From CAZNRY01 sp964575675 (GTDB taxonomy: Bacteria > Eisenbacteria > RBG-16-71-46 > CAIMUX01 > VGJL01): 12,995 nucleotides of DNA. Position numbers and translations under genes: made by a program. Location of the stretch: NCBI GenBank assembly GCA_964575675.1, contig CAZNRY010000120.1:1-12995 (forward strand), given 5' to 3'. The notes under the pieces are model-generated. The model ran no database searches, was not told where the DNA came from, and saw nothing but the letters and a program-made list of their open reading frames with translations. Below, piece after piece: positions 1-6,786 of this stretch. Each line of letters opens with the position of its first letter. Within the stretch, counting starts at the first letter, position 1.

Positions 1-52
1 GCGATCGGACGAAGTGTGAACCAAGGAACCGGTAGGAAGAAGGAGCGGGGAT

Positions 53-2413
53 CTACGGTCGATGGCGTGTCGCAGGCGGCGAGTCGGGACGAAACTCGGT
101 CGGATCGATACCGTTCTCTTTCAGGATGCGATAGATCTGGCTGCGCGAGCGGCCCAAGATCCGCGCGACCACGACCGCTTGGCCGTTGTTCTGCCTGAGC
201 AGGGAGAGAAGGCGGTCGGGATCCCGTAGGATCTGGCCGGCCTCGCCGGGCAGCATGAGGGACGGCATCGGGATTGGAAGGTGCGTATCCCCATCAAGAG
301 GGGTCCACGTCTTGACGAGTTTTCCGTGTTCGGTGAGCGCGGCGATGCGCTCCACCTCCATCTTGAGTTGGCGGACGTTGCCGGGCCAACTGAAGGCCTC
401 CATCGCTCGGATCGCGGATTCGCCGAACCCAGCGAATGCGGGATGAGCGTCCTGCTGCTGCGCGACGAAGTGCCCGACAAGCTCGCGAACGTCCTCGGGG
501 CGTTCCCGCAAGGGCGGCAGAAGCAGGCGGATCCCGGCCAGCCTGAAGTAGAGATCGGGACGGAATCGCCGCACTCGGATCCGCTCTTTCAGATCCGCAT
601 GGGTGGCCGCGATGATCCGCACACGGACCCTCGTGGATTGATCGGATCCAAGCGGCCGCACTTCGCCGGAGTCGAGAAGGCGAAGCAGCCGAGCCTGCGA
701 CTCCTCGCGAAGCTCGCCGATCTCGTCGAGGAAGAGCGTGCCGCCCTGCGCGGAGCGGACGAGACCGTCGCGGCTCTGGGTCGCGCCGGTGAATGCGCCG
801 CGTGCGTGTCCGAAGAGCTCGGCATCCAGAAGCTCCGAGGGGCACGTCGCACAGTTGAAAGCGACGAACGGGCTGCTGGGCTTGGTTCCCATCACATGGA
901 CCGCATGCGCGAGCAGCTCCTTGCCCGTGCCGGTCTCTCCCTGAATCAACACGGGAAGCTGGATGGGAGCGACGAGCGCGGCCTGGCGCATCACGTCCAT
1001 GAGAAGCCTGGAGCTGCCGATCATTCCGTGATGGACAAGCAGGCGCCGCAGTTCATCGGGTCGGTATGGGTCCGCCGGTGCTTTTGTCTGCCTGGGATTC
1101 CTGGCTGTCTCGCGAGCCATAGGGGGATCGCAACCGAGAGGGGAAGTCGGCCGCGTGCCCTTCTCGCCGAGGATGGTCAGGATGCGGTCTCGCTCGAAGA
1201 TCTCGCCGAGCTCGTTGAGAAGGCCGAGCGCTGATCGGAACAGGGTCTGGCTTTCTTGCTTTGAGCCGAGCTTGGCGATGGCCTGGCCGCGAACCCGAAT
1301 CGCAGTGGCGCGCTCGTACTTGTCCCCGAGCCGCTCCGCCCGCTCCTCGGCGTCCGTCGCCAGTCGAACCGCCTCCGCGGCCTCATTCCGGCCAAGAGCG
1401 ACTTCAGCCTGACGGCGCAAGACCTCCGGGACGATGTCTCCTTCGGGGGCGATTCGATTCGCGATGGCAAGAGCGCGGCTCAGAGACTTGGAAGCACAAC
1501 CGTATTGGCCCATCGCGAGGTGAAGCTCGCCTGTGTATTCCAATGCGATTGCCACGCGCCGGGGGGACGCCTGGCGCCTCGCGAGGCGAAGGGCCCGCGA
1601 GAGTTCTGTCCGGGCTTCATCCATTTGCCCCAGACGCACGAGGGCGAGACCGCGGTCCGCGCGCGCGGTGGATTCGACGCGGATGTCGCCCATCTCGACG
1701 GCCAAGCGGACGGCTTCGTTGAGCGTCTCATCCGCGGAGCGAAGGTGCCCCTGCCAGAGGCGCTGAAGACCGAGGTTGAGGGTGGCAATGACATAGGATC
1801 GGAATAGACCGAGGCGGGCGGCAGCAGAGCGCGCTTTCAGCAAACGCTGCTCCGCGGCCTTCCACTTACCTTCCATTCGATCAAGAAGGGCGATGTGTGT
1901 GAGCGCGCGGGCCTCACCATGCAACCACCCAAGGCGCTGAGATTCCCTGATGACACACTCAAGAGCTTCACGAGCCTTGCCCAAATCATCAAGCCGTGAG
2001 TAACACTGCGCGATGCTTTCTTGAAGTTTGATCTCTGCAATGCAAGAAGCACGCTCAAGGAAATGACTACCAAACTGTTCCAGGCACTCCCTGTAGCGGC
2101 CTTCCTCCGCAAGCAGGCGCGAGTCCAGAGCGCGTAGCTCAGCGAGAAGCTCTGGATCTCCGCGGTCCGCGATCTGTGACCTTACGAGAGCCGCCTCTTC
2201 TTGCCGTCCCTGTTTCCAGAGTGTCTCAGCGAGGAGGGCACTGGCCACTCCAGCGGAAGGAGCTCCGAGGGCAACCGCCCGTCGCGCGTAGGTCTCAGCC
2301 TCCTGATATGCCCCAGACTCTAGATAGATCTTCGCGAGAGCATAGTAATCCATTCCGTCCGCAGGAAGACGAGAACTCTCGCGAATGGATCCGCTGGTTT
2401 CTGAATCTGTCAT
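53..2413 (-). CDS. TPR-sensing sigma54-dependent transcriptional activator
   Basis: This 786-residue protein is a bacterial enhancer-binding protein that would remodel sigma54-RNA polymerase using ATP. Residues about 20-415 are a chain of helical TPR-like repeats rich in Ala, Leu, Arg and Glu. The central AAA+ domain has Walker A GETGTGKE (492-499), the sigma54-contact loop GAFTGA (539-544) and Walker B with FLDEIGEL (near 565). The last 60 residues carry a Fis-type helix-turn-helix (NNGQAVVVARILGRSRSQIY). There is no receiver, GAF or PAS domain, so the TPR array is the likely sensor, probably for a protein or peptide. Only a weak AGGG precedes the ATG; a downstream Met (residue 21) is possible. 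The gene follows the small exported-protein gene by 50 bp and probably shares its promoter. Its N-terminal third is clearly AT-richer than the AAA+ part. The target promoters are unknown. Confidence 0.93.
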   Translation of the reverse strand: MTDSETSGSIRESSRLPADGMDYYALAKIYLESGAYQEAETYARRAVALGAPSAGVASALLAETLWKQGRQEEAALVRSQIADRGDPELLAELRALDSRLLAEEGRYRECLEQFGSHFLERASCIAEIKLQESIAQCYSRLDDLGKAREALECVIRESQRLGWLHGEARALTHIALLDRMEGKWKAAEQRLLKARSAAARLGLFRSYVIATLNLGLQRLWQGHLRSADETLNEAVRLAVEMGDIRVESTARADRGLALVRLGQMDEARTELSRALRLARRQASPRRVAIALEYTGELHLAMGQYGCASKSLSRALAIANRIAPEGDIVPEVLRRQAEVALGRNEAAEAVRLATDAEERAERLGDKYERATAIRVRGQAIAKLGSKQESQTLFRSALGLLNELGEIFERDRILTILGEKGTRPTSPLGCDPPMARETARNPRQTKAPADPYRPDELRRLLVHHGMIGSSRLLMDVMRQAALVAPIQLPVLIQGETGTGKELLAHAVHVMGTKPSSPFVAFNCATCPSELLDAELFGHARGAFTGATQSRDGLVRSAQGGTLFLDEIGELREESQARLLRLLDSGEVRPLGSDQSTRVRVRIIAATHADLKERIRVRRFRPDLYFRLAGIRLLLPPLRERPEDVRELVGHFVAQQQDAHPAFAGFGESAIRAMEAFSWPGNVRQLKMEVERIAALTEHGKLVKTWTPLDGDTHLPIPMPSLMLPGEAGQILRDPDRLLSLLRQNNGQAVVVARILGRSRSQIYRILKENGIDPTEFRPDSPPATRHRP

Positions 2414-2463
2414 GGCACCCTAGAACGCGCAGACCTTACTTCTGTACACCGTTCGATTGTGAA

Positions 2464-2832
2464 TCATCGAGTCAGAAATCCCCGCAGCATCTGCAAAGCG
2501 ATCTCCCAGCCGAGAAATGGTCCCACATCGATTCGCGAAGACAAAGGCTTGGAGTCTGAATTGTCGGTACCCACGACGGGGATTGGGCGCGTCTTGATGT
2601 CGTGTACATCGGACGCATAAGCATCAACCTGACGACTTGAACTAGACGGAGGTGTCGGCACGAAATTCCACTCATCTCCTCCTCCCTCCCCCTCGATCGG
2701 AGGCTGATAGGCGGGTGGAGGCATCTTCGCAATACCGTCCGTTGGTGCGGCGACCCACAGCACGCCCAGCAGGGCGAGTGCCGCAGCTACGGTCCATGTA
2801 GGGCCTCGGGCCCCACGACGGAAGAACTTCAT
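2464..2832 (-). CDS. small exported protein of unknown function
   Basis: I do not recognise this 122-residue protein. It begins MKFFRRGARG, followed by a hydrophobic stretch at about 14-30 (AAALALLGVLWVAA), so it looks like a signal peptide or membrane anchor. The middle is Pro/Gly/Ser-rich (MPPPAYQPPIEGEGGG, then PTPPSSSS) and probably unstructured. The C-terminus (IDVGPFLGWEIALQMLRGFL) is hydrophobic and possibly amphipathic. There is no lipobox Cys and no Cys at all. I chose the ATG at 2832 over an earlier in-frame start because it follows a G-rich Shine-Dalgarno (AGGGGGG, about 8 nt away) and because a sigma70-type promoter lies upstream at 2908-2936. It sits 50 bp upstream of the TPR-sigma54 activator, in the same direction. 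A role as signal, ligand or target of that regulator is only inference. Confidence 0.6.
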   Translation of the reverse strand: MKFFRRGARGPTWTVAAALALLGVLWVAAPTDGIAKMPPPAYQPPIEGEGGGDEWNFVPTPPSSSSRQVDAYASDVHDIKTRPIPVVGTDNSDSKPLSSRIDVGPFLGWEIALQMLRGFLTR

Positions 2833-2842
2833 CGAATTGTCC

Positions 2843-2854
2843 CCCCTGTAGGGG
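2843..2854 (-). promoter_or_regulatory. small leader hairpin overlapping the ribosome-binding site
   Basis: On the minus strand CCCC-TACA-GGGG can fold into a 4-bp stem that includes part of the G-rich Shine-Dalgarno of the small exported-protein gene. It might modulate translation, but the stem is short and could be chance. Confidence 0.25.
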
Positions 2855-2907
2855 TTCAGGAAGGTCAGCCTTGCCCAGGTGCACTTCGCCCCTGTTCGGC
2901 GCAGCCG

Positions 2908-2936
2908 AGCATACACGGGCCGATGGCTGGGATCAA
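2908..2936 (-). promoter_or_regulatory. sigma70-type promoter for the small exported protein and TPR regulator
   Basis: On the minus strand a -35 box TTGATC (2931-2936) and a -10 box TATGCT (2908-2913) are separated by exactly 17 bp. Each matches four of six consensus bases. Transcription would start near 2901, giving a leader of about 69 nt before the ATG at 2832. The call rests on sequence resemblance alone. Confidence 0.5.
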
Positions 2937-3005
2937 GCCTAGCCGGGAGGCGATGGGGCCCGTCTACCCACCAGGTGTATCGGCAGATTCCGGCCGATGA
3001 CGAAA

Positions 3006-3033
3006 ACGGCAGCCCCCAAGGGGAGGCTGCCGT
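3006..3033 (-). terminator. intrinsic terminator after the heavy-metal-binding protein gene
   Basis: A perfect 9-bp stem (ACGGCAGCC / GGCTGCCGT) with a 10-nt loop lies about 40 bp past the stop codon at 3075. Read on the minus strand the stem runs into TTTTCG, the polarity expected for a Rho-independent terminator of the minus-strand gene. The U run is short. Confidence 0.72.
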
Positions 3034-3074
3034 CCATCCACCCGCCCGCTCAGAGCGGCCGGCGATCGCCGCGA

Positions 3075-3731
3075 CTAGTTCGTCTCCTCGGTCTTCTTCC
3101 CGCTCGCGGGCGCCTGTCCTTCCGGCTTCGCCTCCGTCGGGGGAGCGACAGGCTTGCCACTGTGCTCAGTGAACATCACTTGCGGCTCCGACCCCGCAAG
3201 GCCGCTGATGCTGAAGATGGCCGTCAGCGTGCCAGGTTCGACCTTCGAGAGATCGACCTTGGCGAACAGGCGGTCCTGGGTGAAGAGCTTCATCCCGCCG
3301 CATAGCTTGCATTCGCCGGGCTCCATCTGGACCACATCCGTATGCATGGGGCAGAAATAGACGGCCTTTTCGTCGGCGGCAGGGGTCTCTATGGCCAGCG
3401 GCACGGCCTTCTTCTTGCCGTCCTTGAAGGTCAGCGTCACGGCCCCTTTCGCGCCCTCGACCATCGCCGGGGCCTGGAGGTCGGTGTAGATGTAGACACG
3501 GATGCCGTCGGGAGCGAAGACGGTCTCGAAGTGGTGTTGCTTGGTCATCGAGACCTGCCCGCCGTGGAGCATGCACTTCCCGTGGGTGTGGGGCGCCGTT
3601 GCGGCTTGCTGACTTCCCGCCGGTGCTTCCTCATGGCCGTGTTTGTGCTGTTCCTGGGCGGATGCGAGCCCGGCCCAAACCAGGCTCGCCGCTCCGACCA
3701 TGAGCACCATCAATCGAGTTGTCCTTCTCAT
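3075..3731 (-). CDS. secreted heavy-metal-binding protein (HMBD/YHS-like)
   Basis: This 218-residue protein has a signal peptide (1-25, ending LASA before Gln) and so acts in the periplasm or outside. The mature start is His-rich (HKHGH at 29-33, HTHGKCMLHGG at 48-58, KQHHF at 64-68), typical of soft or divalent metal binding. At 126-147 is a heavy-metal-binding domain: FCPMH, then PGEC and LCGGM, giving Cys127, Met129, His130, Cys141 and Cys144. The usual motif ends CPxCGM; here it is CKLCGGM with an extra Gly. The tail is Pro/Lys/Glu-rich. I chose the ATG at 3731 because GAGGAGG lies about 10 nt upstream; a longer in-frame start would translate this ribosome site. The gene follows the NtrC-type regulator by 275 bp, with a sigma54-type promoter candidate between. 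It is probably a periplasmic metal chaperone or buffer for the neighbouring efflux pump; the metal is not certain. Confidence 0.9.
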   Translation of the reverse strand: MRRTTRLMVLMVGAASLVWAGLASAQEQHKHGHEEAPAGSQQAATAPHTHGKCMLHGGQVSMTKQHHFETVFAPDGIRVYIYTDLQAPAMVEGAKGAVTLTFKDGKKKAVPLAIETPAADEKAVYFCPMHTDVVQMEPGECKLCGGMKLFTQDRLFAKVDLSKVEPGTLTAIFSISGLAGSEPQVMFTEHSGKPVAPPTEAKPEGQAPASGKKTEETN

Positions 3732-3818
3732 TGCTCGACTTCCTCCTCTGTATTCCAATTAGACTTCCCATCTCGGATCAAGAACCGGCGATCCCTCTGC
3801 GCCAGCTCTCTCACGACT

Positions 3819-3834
3819 AGCAGGGTACGGGCCA
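3819..3834 (-). promoter_or_regulatory. sigma54-type (-24/-12) promoter of the metal-binding protein gene
   Basis: Minus-strand TGGCCCGTACCCTGCT matches the sigma54 consensus TGGCACG-N4-TTGCW at 10 of 12 specified positions. The invariant GG (3832-3833) and GC (3820-3821) are separated by the required 10 bases. Transcription would start near 3808, leaving a 77-nt leader before the ATG at 3731. The gene just upstream encodes a sigma54 activator, which supports the call. I did no genome-wide test of how often such matches occur by chance. Confidence 0.6.
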
Positions 3835-3928
3835 ATCAGAAACGAATCACAAATCACCATATAACCGCATGTTGTGTAACAAGTTCCGCGTTGAGCCCGA
3901 CCCGGGAGCGCTTCTCGGGTGGAGACTC

Positions 3929-3979
3929 CCTGTAGAAATGCCGCCAGTCAGCGCCAGCCCGTGCAGGATATTCTACAGG
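3929..3979. repeat. 9-bp inverted repeat with 33-bp spacer upstream of the sigma54 promoter
   Basis: CCTGTAGAA (3929-3937) and TTCTACAGG (3971-3979) are perfect inverted copies. They lie about 100-150 bp upstream of the sigma54 candidate at 3819-3834, the usual distance for enhancer sites, and just beyond the end of the response-regulator gene. Possible roles are activator binding or an mRNA 3' hairpin for the regulator transcript, though no U run follows. The repeat is seen; the function is inferred. Confidence 0.45.
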
Positions 3980-4006
3980 CTCGTGTTTGTCAGTCGTCAG
4001 TCCGGT

Positions 4007-5458
4007 CTACTTGATCCCGAACTTCGCCAGGCGGTAGAGCAGCACATGCCTGGGGATCCCGAGATACTCGGCTGTGCGGGACTGGTTCCCGCCGTGCTTG
4101 GCCAGGGCGCGGACGATGATCTCCCGCTCGACTTCAATTAAAGAGAGCTTGTCCGGCGGCAACTCGCCCAGGAATGTCGATCGGTTGCCGACCGGGTCCG
4201 GTCCGTCCGCGGGCCCGGAGTCGCGGGAGCCGCCACTGTGCATACCCGTGCCGATCGAGCCCGCGCCCGCCATCGCTCCGCCCGCGGCGCCGGCGGCCGC
4301 GTGCTCCCCATCCGGTTGAAGATCATCGGCCCGTAGCAGATCGGATGACCGGAGCAGCACCATCCGCTGGCAAACGTTTGCCAGCTCCCGAACATTCCCC
4401 GGCCAGCGCCGCGCCATGAGTGCGCGAACGAGTTCGGGCGTCGATCGCAAGGGGGTCTCGCCGGCGAACTTGTGAACAAAATGCTCCCACAGCGCCGGAA
4501 TGTCATCTTGCCGTTCGCGTAGGGGGGGAATGTGGATCGGTATGACATTCAACCGATAGAACAAATCGTTGCGAAACTCACCGGTGCGGACCTTCGCCTC
4601 GAGGTCGGCATTGGTCGCCGCGATGAGACGCACATCCACAGAAATCGGTTTCTGCCCGCCGACCACATCGACCTGTCGCGTCTCGATGACACGGAGGAGT
4701 TTTGTCTGCAGATCGGACGACAGGTCCCCAATCTCGTCGAGGAACAGGGTGCCCCCATCGGCGCGCTGAAACTTCCCCGGCTTGTCCTTTACCGCTCCCG
4801 TGAAAGCTCCCCTCGTGTGGCCGAAGAGCTCGGACTCCATCAGGTCGCGCGGGATGGCGGCGCAATCGACGGCGACGAAGGCCTTGTCCCATCGATCGGA
4901 GTAGGTGTGAAGCGCGTGGGCCAGGACGTCCTTACCCGTTCCGCTCTCTCCGGTCAGGAGGATGGTCGCGTCGGTCGGCGCGATGCGGCGGACCATCGTG
5001 AGGATCGTCTGCATCGCCGCCGAAGCATGGACGACGTCGAAGCGGCGGGTCTCTTCGCGCAGGCGGTCGCGGAGGGAACGATTCTCGAGGAGCAGCCGAC
5101 GCCGTTCGAGAGCCTGTTCGAGGGTGAGCCGGAGCTCGTCGCGATCGTACGGCTTGGTCAGATAGTCGTAGGCGCCGCGCCTCATCGCCTCGACGGCATC
5201 GGTGATCGAGCCGAATGCGGTCAGCATGATCACGGGGATCGTCGGGTCGGCCTCGTTCACCCGCCTCAGGACCTCCATGCCGTCGATCCCGGGCATCTTG
5301 AGGTCGGTGATCACGACATCAGGGCGGAAGGAATCGAGCTTCCCCAAGGCCGACTCGCCGCTCGAGTGGGCGTCAACCTCGTGTCCGTGCTCGCGCAGGG
5401 CGAAGGCGACCACCTCCCGGAGGCTGGCGTCATCGTCGATCAAGAGGACCTTAGGCAT
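4007..5458 (-). CDS. NtrC-family sigma54-dependent response regulator
   Basis: This 483-residue protein is a phosphorylation-controlled activator of sigma54 promoters. The receiver domain (1-120) has the acidic pocket DDD (8-10), phospho-acceptor Asp52, Thr80 and Lys102. The AAA+ domain has Walker A GESGTGKD (170-177), GAFTGA (217-222) and Walker B FLDEIGDL (239-246). A Gly/Ala/Ser-rich linker of about 45 residues separates it from a C-terminal Fis-type helix-turn-helix (GGNQSRTAEYLGIPRHVLLYRL). The start ATG is preceded by GGAG about 8 nt upstream. Its partner is almost certainly the histidine kinase encoded upstream. Likely targets are the metal-binding protein gene downstream and the divergent efflux operon, as with ZraR- or AtoC-like regulators beside metal resistance genes; that regulon is inference. 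Confidence 0.97.
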   Translation of the reverse strand: MPKVLLIDDDASLREVVAFALREHGHEVDAHSSGESALGKLDSFRPDVVITDLKMPGIDGMEVLRRVNEADPTIPVIMLTAFGSITDAVEAMRRGAYDYLTKPYDRDELRLTLEQALERRRLLLENRSLRDRLREETRRFDVVHASAAMQTILTMVRRIAPTDATILLTGESGTGKDVLAHALHTYSDRWDKAFVAVDCAAIPRDLMESELFGHTRGAFTGAVKDKPGKFQRADGGTLFLDEIGDLSSDLQTKLLRVIETRQVDVVGGQKPISVDVRLIAATNADLEAKVRTGEFRNDLFYRLNVIPIHIPPLRERQDDIPALWEHFVHKFAGETPLRSTPELVRALMARRWPGNVRELANVCQRMVLLRSSDLLRADDLQPDGEHAAAGAAGGAMAGAGSIGTGMHSGGSRDSGPADGPDPVGNRSTFLGELPPDKLSLIEVEREIIVRALAKHGGNQSRTAEYLGIPRHVLLYRLAKFGIK

Positions 5459-5645
5459 GGTCGGGCTCCGGGCGCTGCGCCGAGGGCGCGGGTAGGGGAA
5501 CCGGGCGCCGGACGGATCGGGCAGCGGCCTCTATCTCCCGGTCCTCCGACGGGTCGAACGCGGCGCACCCAGGCCGGGGCGCGGCATCCGGGTAGGCCGA
5601 CGACAGGGGATCATTTGTTAATAAACCGCTCGAACTCAAGATCAC
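5451..5645 (-). CDS. doubtful 64-residue ORF between kinase and response regulator
   Basis: The 183-bp gap between the two-component genes is bridged by an open frame. It starts with GTG overlapping the kinase stop (GTGA), after a good AGGAG 8 nt upstream. Its stop TAA overlaps the first codons of the response regulator. Third-position GC is high in its last 50 codons, as in real genes here. Against it, the product (Pro/Arg/Ala-rich, no motif) resembles nothing I know, the first codons are AT-rich (TTA, ACA, AAT), and GC-rich DNA often leaves open frames. The gap may instead hold an internal promoter: TTGTGA, 18 bp, TATTAA near 5613-5644. It could provide translational coupling or be plain spacer. 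Confidence 0.25.
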   Translation of the reverse strand: MILSSSGLLTNDPLSSAYPDAAPRPGCAAFDPSEDREIEAAARSVRRPVPLPAPSAQRPEPDHA

Positions 5646-6772
5646 AACCTACTCTCCTGTAACGGGATCATGATTTCGATCAATCCACCACCTTCAAGTT
5701 GATTCGAGGCGCGGATCCGTCCCCCATGGGACTCGACGATTCGGTGCGAGACGGCGAGCCCAAGCCCGGTTCCCTGTTCCTTGGTCGTGAAAAACGGGGT
5801 GAAGGCATCGGCAAGGGCCTCCTCCGTGAAGCCCGGCCCCGAGTCGTGGACCCGGATCCGGAGCATCCCGTCGGGCGTGTCGCAGGCGATCCGGACCTCC
5901 CCCTGCTCCCCTGCGGCCTGGCAGGCGTTCAGAAGGACGTTCAAGAGCACCTGCCGGAGCTGCTCGCGGTCGCCGCGGACACGAAGCGAGGCCGCCGCGC
6001 CCGAGCCTGCCGGCGAGGTGACGAAGCGGACCGCCCGGCCTTCCTTCTGCGCTTGCAGCAGCGAGACGACGCCCGCGATCTCATCGGCCATCGAGAACTC
6101 CTGCCGCTCGAGCGGACGCGGCCGGGCGAAGGCGAGGAAGCGGGTGAGAACCTGATTCAACCGCGCCGACTCGTCGACGAGCACGCGAAGGAGGCGGTGC
6201 TTCGGATTCTCGGGCGGGAAATCGTCGGCCAGGATCTCGGCCGAACCCTTGATCGACGCGAGGGGGTTACGGATCTCGTGCGCGAGACCGGCGGAGAGGC
6301 GGCCCACGGCCGCGAGCTTCGCCGCTTGGATGAGCTGCTCCTCGGTGCTTCGGAGCTGCTCGATGCTTCCCCGGAGATCCTGCGCCGTTCGCCGGAGCTG
6401 GTCCTGCGTCTTCTTGACACGAGAAACGAGCGAGCCGGTCGTGATCCCCATCGCCATGTAGAGGACCATCTCGAGGATCTTCTGCGTGTCGGTCGCCGGA
6501 TCGTGCGAGATCTGGCCGAATGCGTGGGGGGCGTAGGCGACGCAGACCGCGAGGGCGGCGATCAACCCGCCGAGAAATCCGTGTTGAAAGGCGGCAAAGA
6601 TGATCGGCAGGTAGTATAGCCGCCTATATATGTCGTGAAGGTAGTGCAGGTGAACGGGAGAGACATAATGGGAGACCGAGATCACGAGAATGGCAATCGC
6701 GATCGCGACATCGGGGGCGAACGACTTCCGCTCCGGCTGGGAGGTAAGGTGGTCTGTCGGTGGAGTGGACAT
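5642..6772 (-). CDS. membrane sensor histidine kinase (NtrB/ZraS-like)
   Basis: This 376-residue kinase autophosphorylates and passes phosphate to the NtrC-type regulator encoded next. The N-terminal 115 residues hold several membrane segments (about 22-38, 54-83 and 101-116) with a short His-rich loop (SHYVSPVHLHYLHD). There is no large periplasmic domain, PAS or HAMP. A coiled-coil linker (about 120-155) leads to the HisKA domain with LAHEIRNPL and phospho-acceptor His165. The ATPase domain has the N box LLNACQAA (Asn282), G1 DSGPGF (310-315), F box FFTTKEQ and G2 GTGLGL (334-339). I chose the ATG at 6772 because AGGGG lies 8 nt upstream and it follows the ferredoxin stop by 14 bp; longer starts run inside that gene. 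Sensing by the membrane segments or the His-rich loop is inferred; the ligand is unknown. Confidence 0.95.
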   Translation of the reverse strand: MSTPPTDHLTSQPERKSFAPDVAIAIAILVISVSHYVSPVHLHYLHDIYRRLYYLPIIFAAFQHGFLGGLIAALAVCVAYAPHAFGQISHDPATDTQKILEMVLYMAMGITTGSLVSRVKKTQDQLRRTAQDLRGSIEQLRSTEEQLIQAAKLAAVGRLSAGLAHEIRNPLASIKGSAEILADDFPPENPKHRLLRVLVDESARLNQVLTRFLAFARPRPLERQEFSMADEIAGVVSLLQAQKEGRAVRFVTSPAGSGAAASLRVRGDREQLRQVLLNVLLNACQAAGEQGEVRIACDTPDGMLRIRVHDSGPGFTEEALADAFTPFFTTKEQGTGLGLAVSHRIVESHGGRIRASNQLEGGGLIEIMIPLQESRL

Positions 6773-6786
6773 TGCGGGGCCCCTGG

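Noticed and set aside
2899..2922. GGCCCGTGTATGC on the minus strand as a sigma54 promoter for the small exported gene
   Set aside because: GG and GC are separated by 9 rather than 10 bases, and sigma54 spacing is strict; the sigma70 boxes fit better.
3060..3071. 12-bp palindrome CGGCGATCGCCG
   Set aside because: It is close to the stop codon and consists of common GATC-containing GC-rich sequence; no repeat family was seen in the window.
3900..3920. Hairpin ACCCGGGAG...CTTCTCGGGT as terminator of the response-regulator gene
   Set aside because: It has wobble pairs, no U run on the minus strand, and lies next to a possible control region; not convincing as a terminator.
4532..5662. 376-codon plus-strand open frame opposite the response regulator (similar frames at 281-1234, 5699-6619 and 10374-11408)
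   Set aside because: All lie opposite well-supported genes, have no ribosome site of note and show low-complexity charged products.
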